Notes: generated by a model not told the origin, from the sequence alone. 7,086 nucleotides of DNA from Acetobacteraceae bacterium (GCA_030044345.1 JASHVY010000214.1:1-7086); one strand, 5' to 3'. Shown: positions 1-6,089, counted from the stretch's first letter. Program-made: numbers and translations.

Positions 1-7
1 CTGCCAC
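1..7 (-). CDS. Possible start of a downstream gene, cut by the window edge
   Basis: On the minus strand a GTG codon at 7-5 follows an AAGGGA sequence (19-14) at a spacing of 6 bases, 17 bases after the stop of the MalG-type permease. This is a plausible ribosome binding site and start for the next gene of the operon. Only GTG GCA G is visible, so nothing about the product can be read. From the operon type, an ABC ATPase (MalK/UgpC family) would be the expected missing subunit, but that is inference from context alone. Confidence 0.25.
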
Positions 8-24
8 GGTCGGTCCCTTGCCGG

Positions 25-846
25 CTATTTCACCGCGCCCAGCGTCAATCCCCGGGCGATATATTTGTGGATGGCAATGCCGCCGACCACAACCGGAGCA
101 CAGATCATGACCGCGCACGACATGACCGTCTGCCAGGGAATGATGTAGCCGCCGAGGAAACCCATCATCACCACGGGTGCCGTGCGTGCCTCGGTCGAGG
201 GCGTCAGGATGAACGCATAGAGAAGATCGTTCCAGGCGAATATGCCGGCGAGGATTGCCGCAACGGCGATGCCGGGCAGCGTCAGCGGCAGGGCGATCCG
301 GGTGAAGACCCGGAACCGGCTCAGGCCGTCGAGCAGGGCCGCCTCCTCGAGCGCGACCGGCACCGCGGCAAACTGATCGACCAGGAGCCAGACCACGAGG
401 GGCACGACGAAGGTCTGATAGATCAGAATGAGGGCGAGCGGGTTGTTGATCAGCCGGATATCGGCGGCCAGGAGATAGAACGGCAGCAGCACCACCACCG
501 GGATCAGCATCCAGTTTGTTACGTACCAAAATTGAATCTGCGCACGCCCCCTGAAATTGTAGCGGGCCAATGCATAGGCCGCCGGCGCACCGACGATGAG
601 CCCCAGTACCACGGAACCGGCGGTCACGACCACCGAGTTCACCAGGGCCGGCACGATGCCGTTCTCCGTGATGGCTTTGACATATCCGGCGAGATCAGGC
701 CGGAAGAGCCATGCCGGGGGCAGGCGGAAGATCAACGTCTCCGGCTTCAGCGAGGACGCGATCATCCAGTAGAAGGGAAAGAGGATGAGCACCGCGACCA
801 GAAGCAGAAAGAGGCCGTGGAGCGCCGTCAGCACCCGCTCTCTCAT
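25..846 (-). CDS. ABC sugar/polyol transporter permease, MalG/UgpE type
   Basis: Inner-membrane subunit of a carbohydrate importer of the CUT1 (MalFGK-like) class, 273 residues, a normal length. Hydrophobic segments lie at about residues 8-30, 67-93, 105-128, 135-158, 190-214 and 240-261, giving the usual six helices. The cytoplasmic EAA loop that docks the ATPase is canonical at about 167-192 (EEAALLDG, then IALPLTLPGI). The C-terminus IARGLTLGAVK is typical of the family. The open frame runs upstream to 1287, but that extension only shadows the preceding gene. The ATG at 846 is chosen because it has a strong ribosome binding site (GGAAGGGAG, 862-854, spacing 7) and overlaps the upstream permease stop as ATGA, which implies translational coupling. 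Family assignment is secure; the transported substrate cannot be read from this subunit. Confidence 0.95.
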   Translation of the reverse strand: MRERVLTALHGLFLLLVAVLILFPFYWMIASSLKPETLIFRLPPAWLFRPDLAGYVKAITENGIVPALVNSVVVTAGSVVLGLIVGAPAAYALARYNFRGRAQIQFWYVTNWMLIPVVVLLPFYLLAADIRLINNPLALILIYQTFVVPLVVWLLVDQFAAVPVALEEAALLDGLSRFRVFTRIALPLTLPGIAVAAILAGIFAWNDLLYAFILTPSTEARTAPVVMMGFLGGYIIPWQTVMSCAVMICAPVVVGGIAIHKYIARGLTLGAVK

Positions 847-1745
847 GCTCCGGCTCCCTTCCTGGCCGGATAGAGGAAGCTCACGACCGCCTGGGCGAGA
901 AGGATGGTCACGACAAGGGTGAGGACGGATTCCGCCGAGGCGAGGCCGACATCGAATCCTCGGAACGCGACTCGCTCGATGTTCAGCGATACCGTCACCG
1001 TCGCGTTTCCCGGGCCTCCCTTCTCGATTGAATAGATCATGTCGAACGTCTTGATCGTGAAGATCGTCTGGAATACCAGGCTGGCGACGATTCCCGGCCG
1101 CATATATGGAAGCTTGATGTAGCGGAAGCGGGCCCAGAAGCTCTCGGTATCGAGTGTCAGCACCTCCTCGATCTCTCCCGGCACGGTGGCCAGGCTGGCC
1201 GAAAGGACAAGGGCCACGAAGGGAGTCCACTCCCAGATCTGAGTTGCGGTGATCATCCCGAAAGCCGCGGAAGCGCTGCCGAGCCAATCGATCTGGCTCA
1301 GGCCGAAGCCGTGGCCGAAATAATTCACGATGCCAAGCTGCGTGTTGAACATCAACTGCACGAGCATGCCGACAACGCTCGGCGTCGTCGCGATCGGGAC
1401 GACCAAAAGGACCTGCACCAGCCTCCGAAGAGTGCGGTTCCGCGTCTGGTCGAGCGCAAGCGCGATGGCCATCCCGAGCACGAGCTCGACCGGAAGCGTG
1501 ATCAGGAGGAAGAGCCCGGACGTCTGAAGCGAGCCGAGGAACTCCGAGGAAGTGAGCGCGTTGATGTAGTTATCGAGGCCTGCGAAGACGGGCGGCCCCA
1601 TGCCCATCGTCCAGTTCTGGAACGAGTAGTAGAGAACGAAGACCGTGGGATAGAGCCCGACCGCGAGGAGAAGCAGGAGCGAGGGGCTGATGAAGAACCA
1701 GGGCTCGAGCCGCTTGCCAAGCGGGTCCTTACGCTCACCATTCAT
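843..1745 (-). CDS. ABC sugar/polyol transporter permease, MalF/UgpA type
   Basis: Inner-membrane partner of the next permease, 300 residues. Hydrophobic segments are at about 17-41, 76-98, 107-133, 158-184, 218-240 and 269-292. The family motif EKGGPGNAT is at 241-249, after helix five. The EAA loop (about 191-218) is recognisable from its second half (KLPYMRPGI), but its first half reads EEVLTLDTES where the family usually has an EAAxxDGA pattern. It is therefore somewhat degenerate compared with the partner permease. The ATG at 1745 is the only ATG, GTG or TTG start in frame after an upstream stop, so the start is well fixed. However, the bases before it (pyrimidine-rich CCCCTCTCC, then GCGGTTGCGCTGCC) contain no Shine-Dalgarno sequence. 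A strong hairpin separates it from the binding-protein gene. Both points suggest a lower translation rate than the neighbours. Confidence 0.95.
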   Translation of the reverse strand: MNGERKDPLGKRLEPWFFISPSLLLLLAVGLYPTVFVLYYSFQNWTMGMGPPVFAGLDNYINALTSSEFLGSLQTSGLFLLITLPVELVLGMAIALALDQTRNRTLRRLVQVLLVVPIATTPSVVGMLVQLMFNTQLGIVNYFGHGFGLSQIDWLGSASAAFGMITATQIWEWTPFVALVLSASLATVPGEIEEVLTLDTESFWARFRYIKLPYMRPGIVASLVFQTIFTIKTFDMIYSIEKGGPGNATVTVSLNIERVAFRGFDVGLASAESVLTLVVTILLAQAVVSFLYPARKGAGA

Positions 1746-1820
1746 GGCAGCGCAACCGCGGAGAGGGGCTTCGTTTCGTCGTCCGTTCGCTCTGAAATGC
1801 GGTCACAGGCACTGAAGAGG

Positions 1821-1858
1821 CCGGCGCGCGAGGCCGCACAGGAGCGGCCGCGCGCCGG
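1821..1858 (-). promoter_or_regulatory. GC-rich intergenic hairpin after the binding-protein gene
   Basis: Arms 1821-1830 (ccggcgcgcg) and 1849-1858 (cgcgcgccgg) pair perfectly over 10 bp. After a 2-base bulge (1831-1832) the stem continues with gccgc (1833-1837) against gcggc (1844-1848), closing a 6-base loop (1838-1843). It begins 10 bases after the stop of the solute-binding-protein gene. The minus strand after the stem (CCTCTTCAGTGCC) has no run of T, so it is not a classical intrinsic terminator. In several ABC operons (malE-malF is the familiar case) hairpins here protect the upstream message or reduce read-through, giving excess binding protein. That role is inferred here. Confidence 0.7.
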
Positions 1859-1868
1859 AACGCAGGTT

Positions 1869-3221
1869 TCAGTGCTGGGGAAGATTGATCGAATTCCAGC
1901 AGCCACTGGAGTTCATATATTGCTGAAGCTTGGCATTCAGGATCTGCGCACCCTTGGCGACCGGGTATTGGCCCGTCTCGATATCCGATCCGTACTCGGA
2001 GATCAGCTCGGAGAAGTAAGGATAGCACGCAATCTGCGGCCGCCAGTCCGGCACGCTCCCATTCTCCCAGGTTTCGACCATGGGCTTGAGGTACGGATAC
2101 TTGGCATCGAGCGTCGCATCGGTGTCCGCGCTTACCCTGGCAACGACGGCCCCGTCCTCGATCAGCGGCTTGGCCATCGCCTTGGAGGTAAGCCACTGGA
2201 TGAAGAGCCAGGTCGCCTTCTGCTCGGGGTTAGGAATCTGCGCGCTCACCATGTAGGCGAAGCCACCGAAGGCGGAGTAGCGGCCGTCAGGGCCGGTCGG
2301 CTCGACCGCGACCCCGAGATCATTGCCGATCGCCGAATCCTTGAGAGTCGGATAGAAGGCGGACCATTCGGTGATCATAGCCACCTGCCCCTGGCCCATG
2401 AGCTGGACGACCTGCGAATGATCGTCCGCGATGATCCCCTTCGGCATGTACTTGACGAGATCCTGGCGAAACGTCAGCCCGGCGATGGCCTGGGGCGAGT
2501 CGAGCGTCATTTTCTTGGCCGCCGCATCGAAATATCGGCCACCCCACGGCCAGAGAAAGCGCGTGAAGCTGTCGGCGGTCTGAGTTTCCCCGCGGGCCGA
2601 CTGCAAAGCATAGCCATAGAGGTTCTTGGCCGGATCATAGAGCTTCGGCGCATAATCCGTCAGCAATTGCTGCCAGGTCGTCGGCGGCCCCGAGAAGCCG
2701 TGCTCGCTCAGGATCTTCTTGTTGTAGTAGAGCAGCCCGGCATACGAATCGAAAGGCAGGCCGATGAGCTTGCCGCCGACCGTGAAAGCATGGCGCCAGA
2801 CCGGAATGAAGTCGTTGAGGTCGACATCCGGATCGGCGATCGCCGCGTCCGAAAGAAATTGCTCGACGGGCACGACCCACTTGGCTTTCGTGAAATCGAC
2901 GGGCCAGACGACGTCGGTCAGGATGGCGTCGAACTGGTTGCTATGCGAGACGAAATTGAGCGTCTCGGCCTTCAGGGTGTCCTCGTAAGGGAAGTTCACC
3001 CATTTCACGTGAATGCCGGTCTCTTGCTCGAACTCCGGCGTCAGCTCCTGCGCCGCCTTGTAGCTTGGCCGGTCGAGACCGACGACCGTGACAGTCATGC
3101 CCTTGTAGGGGACTGCCGCCTGAGCGAGCGACCAGGGATCCGCGTTCGATGCCTTCATGCCGAAGCCAAGGATCGCCCCGACGGCGGCCCCCACCACGGC
3201 ACATTTGAGAACTCTCCGCAT
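1869..3221 (-). CDS. Periplasmic ABC solute-binding protein (sugar/polyol)
   Basis: Extracellular solute-binding protein of the family-1 (MalE/UgpB-like) type, 450 residues, which delivers substrate to the two downstream permeases. The N-terminus is a signal peptide: basic MRRVLK, a hydrophobic core to about residue 22, then KASNA with likely cleavage near residue 27. No lipobox surrounds Cys7, so it is probably soluble in the periplasm. Family features include TPEFEQETGIHVKW (61-74), FDAILTDVVWP (97-107), KLIGLPFDSYAGLLYYNKK (151-169), GQVAMITEWSAF (278-289) and FGGFAYMVS (318-326). Trp and Tyr residues are frequent, as expected for sugar binding. An in-frame ATG six codons upstream (3239) has no ribosome binding site. 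The ATG at 3221 is preceded by GGAGG at 7 bases, so it was chosen. The ligand is not identifiable by eye; a polyol fits the neighbouring dehydrogenase. Confidence 0.93.
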   Translation of the reverse strand: MRRVLKCAVVGAAVGAILGFGMKASNADPWSLAQAAVPYKGMTVTVVGLDRPSYKAAQELTPEFEQETGIHVKWVNFPYEDTLKAETLNFVSHSNQFDAILTDVVWPVDFTKAKWVVPVEQFLSDAAIADPDVDLNDFIPVWRHAFTVGGKLIGLPFDSYAGLLYYNKKILSEHGFSGPPTTWQQLLTDYAPKLYDPAKNLYGYALQSARGETQTADSFTRFLWPWGGRYFDAAAKKMTLDSPQAIAGLTFRQDLVKYMPKGIIADDHSQVVQLMGQGQVAMITEWSAFYPTLKDSAIGNDLGVAVEPTGPDGRYSAFGGFAYMVSAQIPNPEQKATWLFIQWLTSKAMAKPLIEDGAVVARVSADTDATLDAKYPYLKPMVETWENGSVPDWRPQIACYPYFSELISEYGSDIETGQYPVAKGAQILNAKLQQYMNSSGCWNSINLPQH

Positions 3222-3228
3222 ACCGTTT

Positions 3229-3233
3229 CCTCC
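3229..3233 (-). promoter_or_regulatory. Strong ribosome binding site deciding the binding-protein start
   Basis: The minus strand reads GGAGG here, 7 bases before the ATG at 3221. It lies inside the six-codon N-terminal extension that would result from starting at 3239, which argues for the shorter protein. It is the best Shine-Dalgarno match I found in the window, consistent with high expression of the binding protein. Confidence 0.8.
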
Positions 3234-3263
3234 ACCCATGGGGATTGTCGCAAAGATTGATTA

Positions 3264-3300
3264 TTTTTTTAACTATGTCAGAATTAATCACCGTCAACAA
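3264..3300 (-). promoter_or_regulatory. Candidate internal promoter upstream of the binding-protein gene
   Basis: The minus strand reads TTGTTGACGG, with a TTGACG -35-like hexamer at 3297-3292. An AT-rich stretch follows, ending in a run of seven A (3270-3264), in sharp contrast to the GC-rich surroundings. The -10 element is ambiguous: TAGTTA (3275-3270) lies 16 bases from TTGACG but is a poor match. CATAGT (3277-3272) is a better match, but sits 17 bases from the weaker upstream hexamer TTGTTG (3300-3295). The 155-base gap before the binding-protein gene, against the tight packing of the enzyme genes, supports a promoter. The exact elements are uncertain. Confidence 0.45.
3269..3287. promoter_or_regulatory. 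Imperfect palindrome, candidate operator
   Basis: The 19-base sequence ttaactatgtcagaattaa is an imperfect inverted repeat around its central base. Seven of nine positions pair, including the outer TTAA/TTAA and the inner TG/CA. It falls inside the AT-rich promoter-like segment, where a bound repressor would block RNA polymerase. The SorC-family regulator of the same locus is the obvious candidate ligand, but I do not know its binding motif, so the link is inference. AT-rich DNA gives TTAA palindromes by chance fairly easily. Confidence 0.35.
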
Positions 3301-3315
3301 CCGCTTTCTTGAGCC

Positions 3316-3355
3316 TGCCGGCGCCCGGGAGAGGCGGGGCGTCCGGGCCACGGCA
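3316..3355 (-). promoter_or_regulatory. Intergenic hairpin after the dehydrogenase gene
   Basis: Arms 3316-3328 (tgccggcgcccgg) and 3343-3355 (ccgggccacggca) pair over 11 of 13 positions with two adjacent central mismatches, around a 14-base loop. It begins 21 bases after the dehydrogenase stop on the minus strand. There is no T run after it, so it is not a standard intrinsic terminator. It could stabilise the 3' end of the upstream message or partly separate the enzyme genes from the transporter genes. Confidence 0.45.
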
Positions 3356-3376
3356 CGCAATCGGAGGTTCACGGGA

Positions 3377-4396
3377 TCAGGCATTGGGAAGAATGAGGCT
3401 CTTGAGCGCTCCGTCCGCGCACGCGCTCTGAAGCTCGAAGGCACGCGCTCCTCCGGCAAGGTCGAAACGATGGGTGACGATGGCCGAGACATCGAGGGCC
3501 CGGTTCTTCACCAATGCGATGGCGCGGGGATAGACATGGCCCATGCGTCGCGAGAACTTGACGGAGAGGCCCTTCCGCCGCGCATTCGCCGCCGCCAGCG
3601 CGTAGCTGTCGCCCTCGGGGATGCCGACGAGAACGACGCGCCCGCCGATCCGCACCGCCTCCGCGGCGTGTTGGAAGCCATCCGGCGAATTGGTCGCTTC
3701 AAGAACGAGATCGGCGCCGCGTCCGCCGGTCCATTCACCGACTTCGCTGCGATCGGCCCCGATGCGGCTTGCTCCGAGCGCTCCGGCCTGTTCGCGGCGA
3801 TACAAGACCGGATCGATCGCAAACACGTCGCCTGCGCCGGAGAATCTTGCAAGCGCGACCAGCAGCAGCCCGATCGGCCCGCAACCGATGACGGCGACGG
3901 ACTCGAGCAGGCCCGGCCTGGCAAGATCGACGGCGTGAATGGCGACTCCGAGCGGCTCGAGCATCATCGTCTCTTCCACCGTGAAATGCTGTGGCACTTT
4001 CACGACCTGGCACGGATCGATGGCCAGGCGTTCGGTCATCGCGCCGGGATGAGGCGGGGCACCCGAAAAGATCGTATTGGGGCAGAGATTGATCTCTCCA
4101 CGGAGACACCACTCGCAATGGCCGCAGGGGATGGCGGGGTCGACCGCAATGAGTTCGCCGGCTGTCAGCCCGAGATCCTTTCGCGTCTCGAGGACACGAG
4201 CGGCAAATTCGTGGCCGGGGATGAAAGGCTCGCTCACGACCTGGCTGCCGATGCTGCCCTCGACATAATAATGGAGATCGCTGCCGCAGACGCCGACCCC
4301 CAGGATTTCGACGAGCACCCGGCCGTTCCCGGCTTTCGGCTCCGGCACCTCGCCGATGGCGATATCCCGCACGCCGCGGATATAAAGGGCTTTCAT
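3377..4396 (-). CDS. Zinc-dependent medium-chain polyol/sugar dehydrogenase
   Basis: Cytoplasmic NAD(P)-dependent alcohol dehydrogenase of the sorbitol/xylitol/threonine dehydrogenase group, 339 residues, a usual length. Likely catalytic zinc ligands are Cys37 (GVCGSD), His62-Glu63 (PGHE) and Glu147 (MLEPLGV). The structural zinc site is complete: Cys91, Cys94, Cys97 and Cys105. The Rossmann motif GCGPIG is at 171-176, and Asp195 near the end of the second strand favours NAD over NADP. SDLHYYVEGSIG (39-50) resembles xylitol and sorbitol dehydrogenases but also L-idonate 5-dehydrogenase, so the substrate is open. Starting at ATG 4396 gives the normal MKAL N-terminus, with AAGGA nine bases upstream (4410-4406). 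The alternative TTG at 4423 would overlap the kinase stop as TTGA but lacks support. It follows the kinase by 23 bases, in one transcript, and probably makes the ketose the kinase consumes. Confidence 0.93.
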   Translation of the reverse strand: MKALYIRGVRDIAIGEVPEPKAGNGRVLVEILGVGVCGSDLHYYVEGSIGSQVVSEPFIPGHEFAARVLETRKDLGLTAGELIAVDPAIPCGHCEWCLRGEINLCPNTIFSGAPPHPGAMTERLAIDPCQVVKVPQHFTVEETMMLEPLGVAIHAVDLARPGLLESVAVIGCGPIGLLLVALARFSGAGDVFAIDPVLYRREQAGALGASRIGADRSEVGEWTGGRGADLVLEATNSPDGFQHAAEAVRIGGRVVLVGIPEGDSYALAAANARRKGLSVKFSRRMGHVYPRAIALVKNRALDVSAIVTHRFDLAGGARAFELQSACADGALKSLILPNA

Positions 4397-4419
4397 CGGC
4401 GTATGTCCTTCTTTTCGGA

Positions 4420-5991
4420 TCAACAGGGCTGAGCGTCAGACAAGGGCGAGCCGCACGATGATGAAGAATCGCAGCGCGCCTGCTCTGTCGCATCGCCGGA
4501 GGCCGCGGGAAATCCCCTGAGCCGCGCATAGATCTCCGCATGCTGCCGGCGAAGCCCGGCATAGATGGAAGCCCGGGCCGGATCGGGATCGAAGCGGGCG
4601 GTGATCGGGCCTGCCATCGCGCGCGCGGCTTCGGTGAAGCCGTTGAACCAGCCCGCGCCCACGGCGGCAGCCATCGCGGCGCCAAGGCTCGATGCCTCCG
4701 GAGTTGCCGAACGCAGCAGAGGGAGCGCCAGGACATCTGCGAGAATGCTGCACCAGAGATCGCTTTGGGCGCCGCCGCCGATGGCTACGATTTCATCCGG
4801 GGCGGCATTGGCTTCGGAGCGGATCATCGCCATGACCTCCGCTTGCTCCATGGCAATCCCTTCGAAGAGGGCGCGCAGCAGATGCGCGCGACCATGATGC
4901 GGGGCAAGGCCGACCAGGGCGCCCCGCGCGGAGCTGTCCCAGTGCGGCGTCATCACGCCGAGAAAGTAGGGGAGCAGCATGACTCCCGCAGCCCCTGGCG
5001 GCACAAGGGCGGCTTCCTGAGTAAGGGCTTCCAGGGTGCCGGGGGTTCCGCCGAAAATATCCCGCACCAGCCAATCGCAGAGCAGAGTCCCCGAGCGCAG
5101 CGACGTCTCGAGAACATAGGCATCGCCGTCGGCACTGATCATCGTGCGGAACGCCCGGCCCACGCGATAGCGCTCGCTGCGAAGGCCGGAGACCACCGCG
5201 GTCCCGAGATTGAGATAGGCCCGCCCGGGCTTCATGAGGTTGACGCCGAGTCCGGCGGCCTGGCCATCTCCGGCACCGGCGACGACCGGCAAAGACGGCG
5301 GCAGGCCGGTTGCGCGCGCGGCTGCGTCGGTCAGATGCCCGAGAACCGACCCGGGCGGAAATGCAGGGGCGAACTGGCCGGGGGAAAGCCCGATGGCCCC
5401 GAGCAGATCCGCCGCATAGTCCTTGGCCGCAAGGTCGAACACGCCGAGAGGATCGGCACACGCGGTGCTGGTGGCGAAACGACCGGTCAGCCGATGGACG
5501 AGATAGGCGTGCACCTCCGCGAAATATCGGCTCGCATCGAGGAGATCCGGCTCCGCGCGCCGCATCCAGGCAAGCTTGTAGAGGGCTGGATTCGGGTCCG
5601 GAACCTTCCCTGTGACCCGATGGAGATGATCGGCGCCGAGACGGTCCGCCAGGGCCTTGGCATCCCCGCTCGCGCGTCCATCGAGCCAAAGGATAGCCTT
5701 GCGGACAGGCCTGAACGCCGCATCCAGCGGTGCGATGGTCTCGCGCTGATTTGCCACGGCCATGGCGGCATGCCGCGCGCAAGGCAGCTTGCTTGCAAGC
5801 TCCGCAAGGGCGTTGCAGCAGGCGTGCCACCATTCCTCGGGGTTCTGCTCGAAGCGGCCGTCGGCATCCGGACCGAACGGGACGGGAGCCCTCCCCGCAG
5901 CGAGGACGTTGCCGTCGCGATCGAAGGCGAGCGCCTTGACCGTGGTCGTGCTGCAGTCAAGGCCGATGACGCTGTCTGCGGCAACACTCAT
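4420..5991 (-). CDS. FGGY-family carbohydrate kinase, xylulokinase-like
   Basis: ATP-dependent sugar kinase, 523 residues, slightly long for the family. The N-terminal phosphate loop is GLDCSTTTVKA (10-20). The catalytic base is probably Asp242 in GAGDGQAAGLG. Other landmarks are LNLGTAVVSG (260-269), a close match to FGGY signature 2 (358-377, GALVGLAPHHGRAHLLRALF) and the adenosine-side motif AIGGGAQSDLW (403-413). WLDGRA (102-107) is xylulokinase-like. However, NQRET (81-85) is the glycerol-kinase form, not the QMHG-type sequence of E. coli XylB, so calling it a D-xylulose kinase is provisional. About 25 C-terminal residues (499-523) extend past the expected end and hold three Cys and a Ser run. 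The ATG at 5991 follows only a weak purine-rich site (GAGAGAGA). It sits between the regulator and the dehydrogenase and probably phosphorylates the dehydrogenase product. Confidence 0.9.
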   Translation of the reverse strand: MSVAADSVIGLDCSTTTVKALAFDRDGNVLAAGRAPVPFGPDADGRFEQNPEEWWHACCNALAELASKLPCARHAAMAVANQRETIAPLDAAFRPVRKAILWLDGRASGDAKALADRLGADHLHRVTGKVPDPNPALYKLAWMRRAEPDLLDASRYFAEVHAYLVHRLTGRFATSTACADPLGVFDLAAKDYAADLLGAIGLSPGQFAPAFPPGSVLGHLTDAAARATGLPPSLPVVAGAGDGQAAGLGVNLMKPGRAYLNLGTAVVSGLRSERYRVGRAFRTMISADGDAYVLETSLRSGTLLCDWLVRDIFGGTPGTLEALTQEAALVPPGAAGVMLLPYFLGVMTPHWDSSARGALVGLAPHHGRAHLLRALFEGIAMEQAEVMAMIRSEANAAPDEIVAIGGGAQSDLWCSILADVLALPLLRSATPEASSLGAAMAAAVGAGWFNGFTEAARAMAGPITARFDPDPARASIYAGLRRQHAEIYARLRGFPAASGDATEQARCDSSSSCGSPLSDAQPC

Positions 5992-6062
5992 TCTCTCTCT
6001 GCTCTGTTCGCGCAGACTCGAGAGAAGGGCGATGTCTCAACCGGACCCGGCGTCTTCATCAT
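5988..6062 (-). CDS. Possible 24-residue upstream ORF coupled to the kinase start
   Basis: In the 96-base gap between regulator and kinase, a minus-strand reading frame opens with ATGATG at 6062. It runs 24 codons (MMKTPGPVETSPFSRV, then CANRAERE) and stops with the TGA that overlaps the kinase ATG as ATGA. Such an overlap is typical of translational coupling and could offset the weak kinase ribosome binding site. Its own site is poor: GGGA about eight bases upstream. A frame this short is easily open by chance in GC-rich DNA and the peptide resembles nothing I know, so this is a candidate only. Confidence 0.15.
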   Translation of the reverse strand: MMKTPGPVETSPFSRVCANRAERE

Positions 6063-6071
6063 GTCCAGAGT

Positions 6072-6089
6072 CCCGATCTGTGCCCGATC
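6072..6089. repeat. Short direct repeat CCCGATC, 11-base period
   Basis: Two copies of cccgatc (6072-6078 and 6083-6089) are separated by tgtg, spaced about one helical turn and overlapping the regulator stop codon. Direct repeats at this period can be protein-binding sites, but seven-base repeats occur by chance and nothing else supports a function. Confidence 0.25.

Noticed and set aside
67..873. Plus-strand frame with a histidine run opposite the MalG-type permease
   Set aside because: The histidines come from the reverse of hydrophobic permease codons; no metal-binding family is recognisable.
847..1287. N-terminal extension of the MalG-type permease
   Set aside because: The extra 147 codons overlap the upstream permease in another frame and resemble no protein; the ATG at 846 has a strong ribosome binding site and the family-typical N-terminus.
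1821..1858. Calling the hairpin an intrinsic terminator
   Set aside because: No T run follows the stem on the minus strand, and the permease genes continue downstream as part of the same transporter.
3222..3239. Six-codon longer start for the binding protein
   Set aside because: The ATG at 3239 has no ribosome binding site, and the extension contains the GGAGG site serving the ATG at 3221.
1311..3260. Long plus-strand open frame (649 codons) opposite the binding protein and MalF-type permease
   Set aside because: It is rich in Arg, Asp, Glu and Gly with no domain or hydrophobic pattern. It mirrors codon bias of genuine minus-strand genes, which have clear families, starts and ribosome binding sites.
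4397..4423. TTG start for the dehydrogenase overlapping the kinase stop as TTGA
   Set aside because: The ATG at 4396 has AAGGA nine bases upstream and gives the family-typical MKAL start; the TTG extension contains that ribosome binding site.
3245..4432. Plus-strand open frame (395 codons) opposite the dehydrogenase
   Set aside because: The opposite strand encodes complete zinc and nucleotide-binding motifs; this frame shows none and looks like a shadow.
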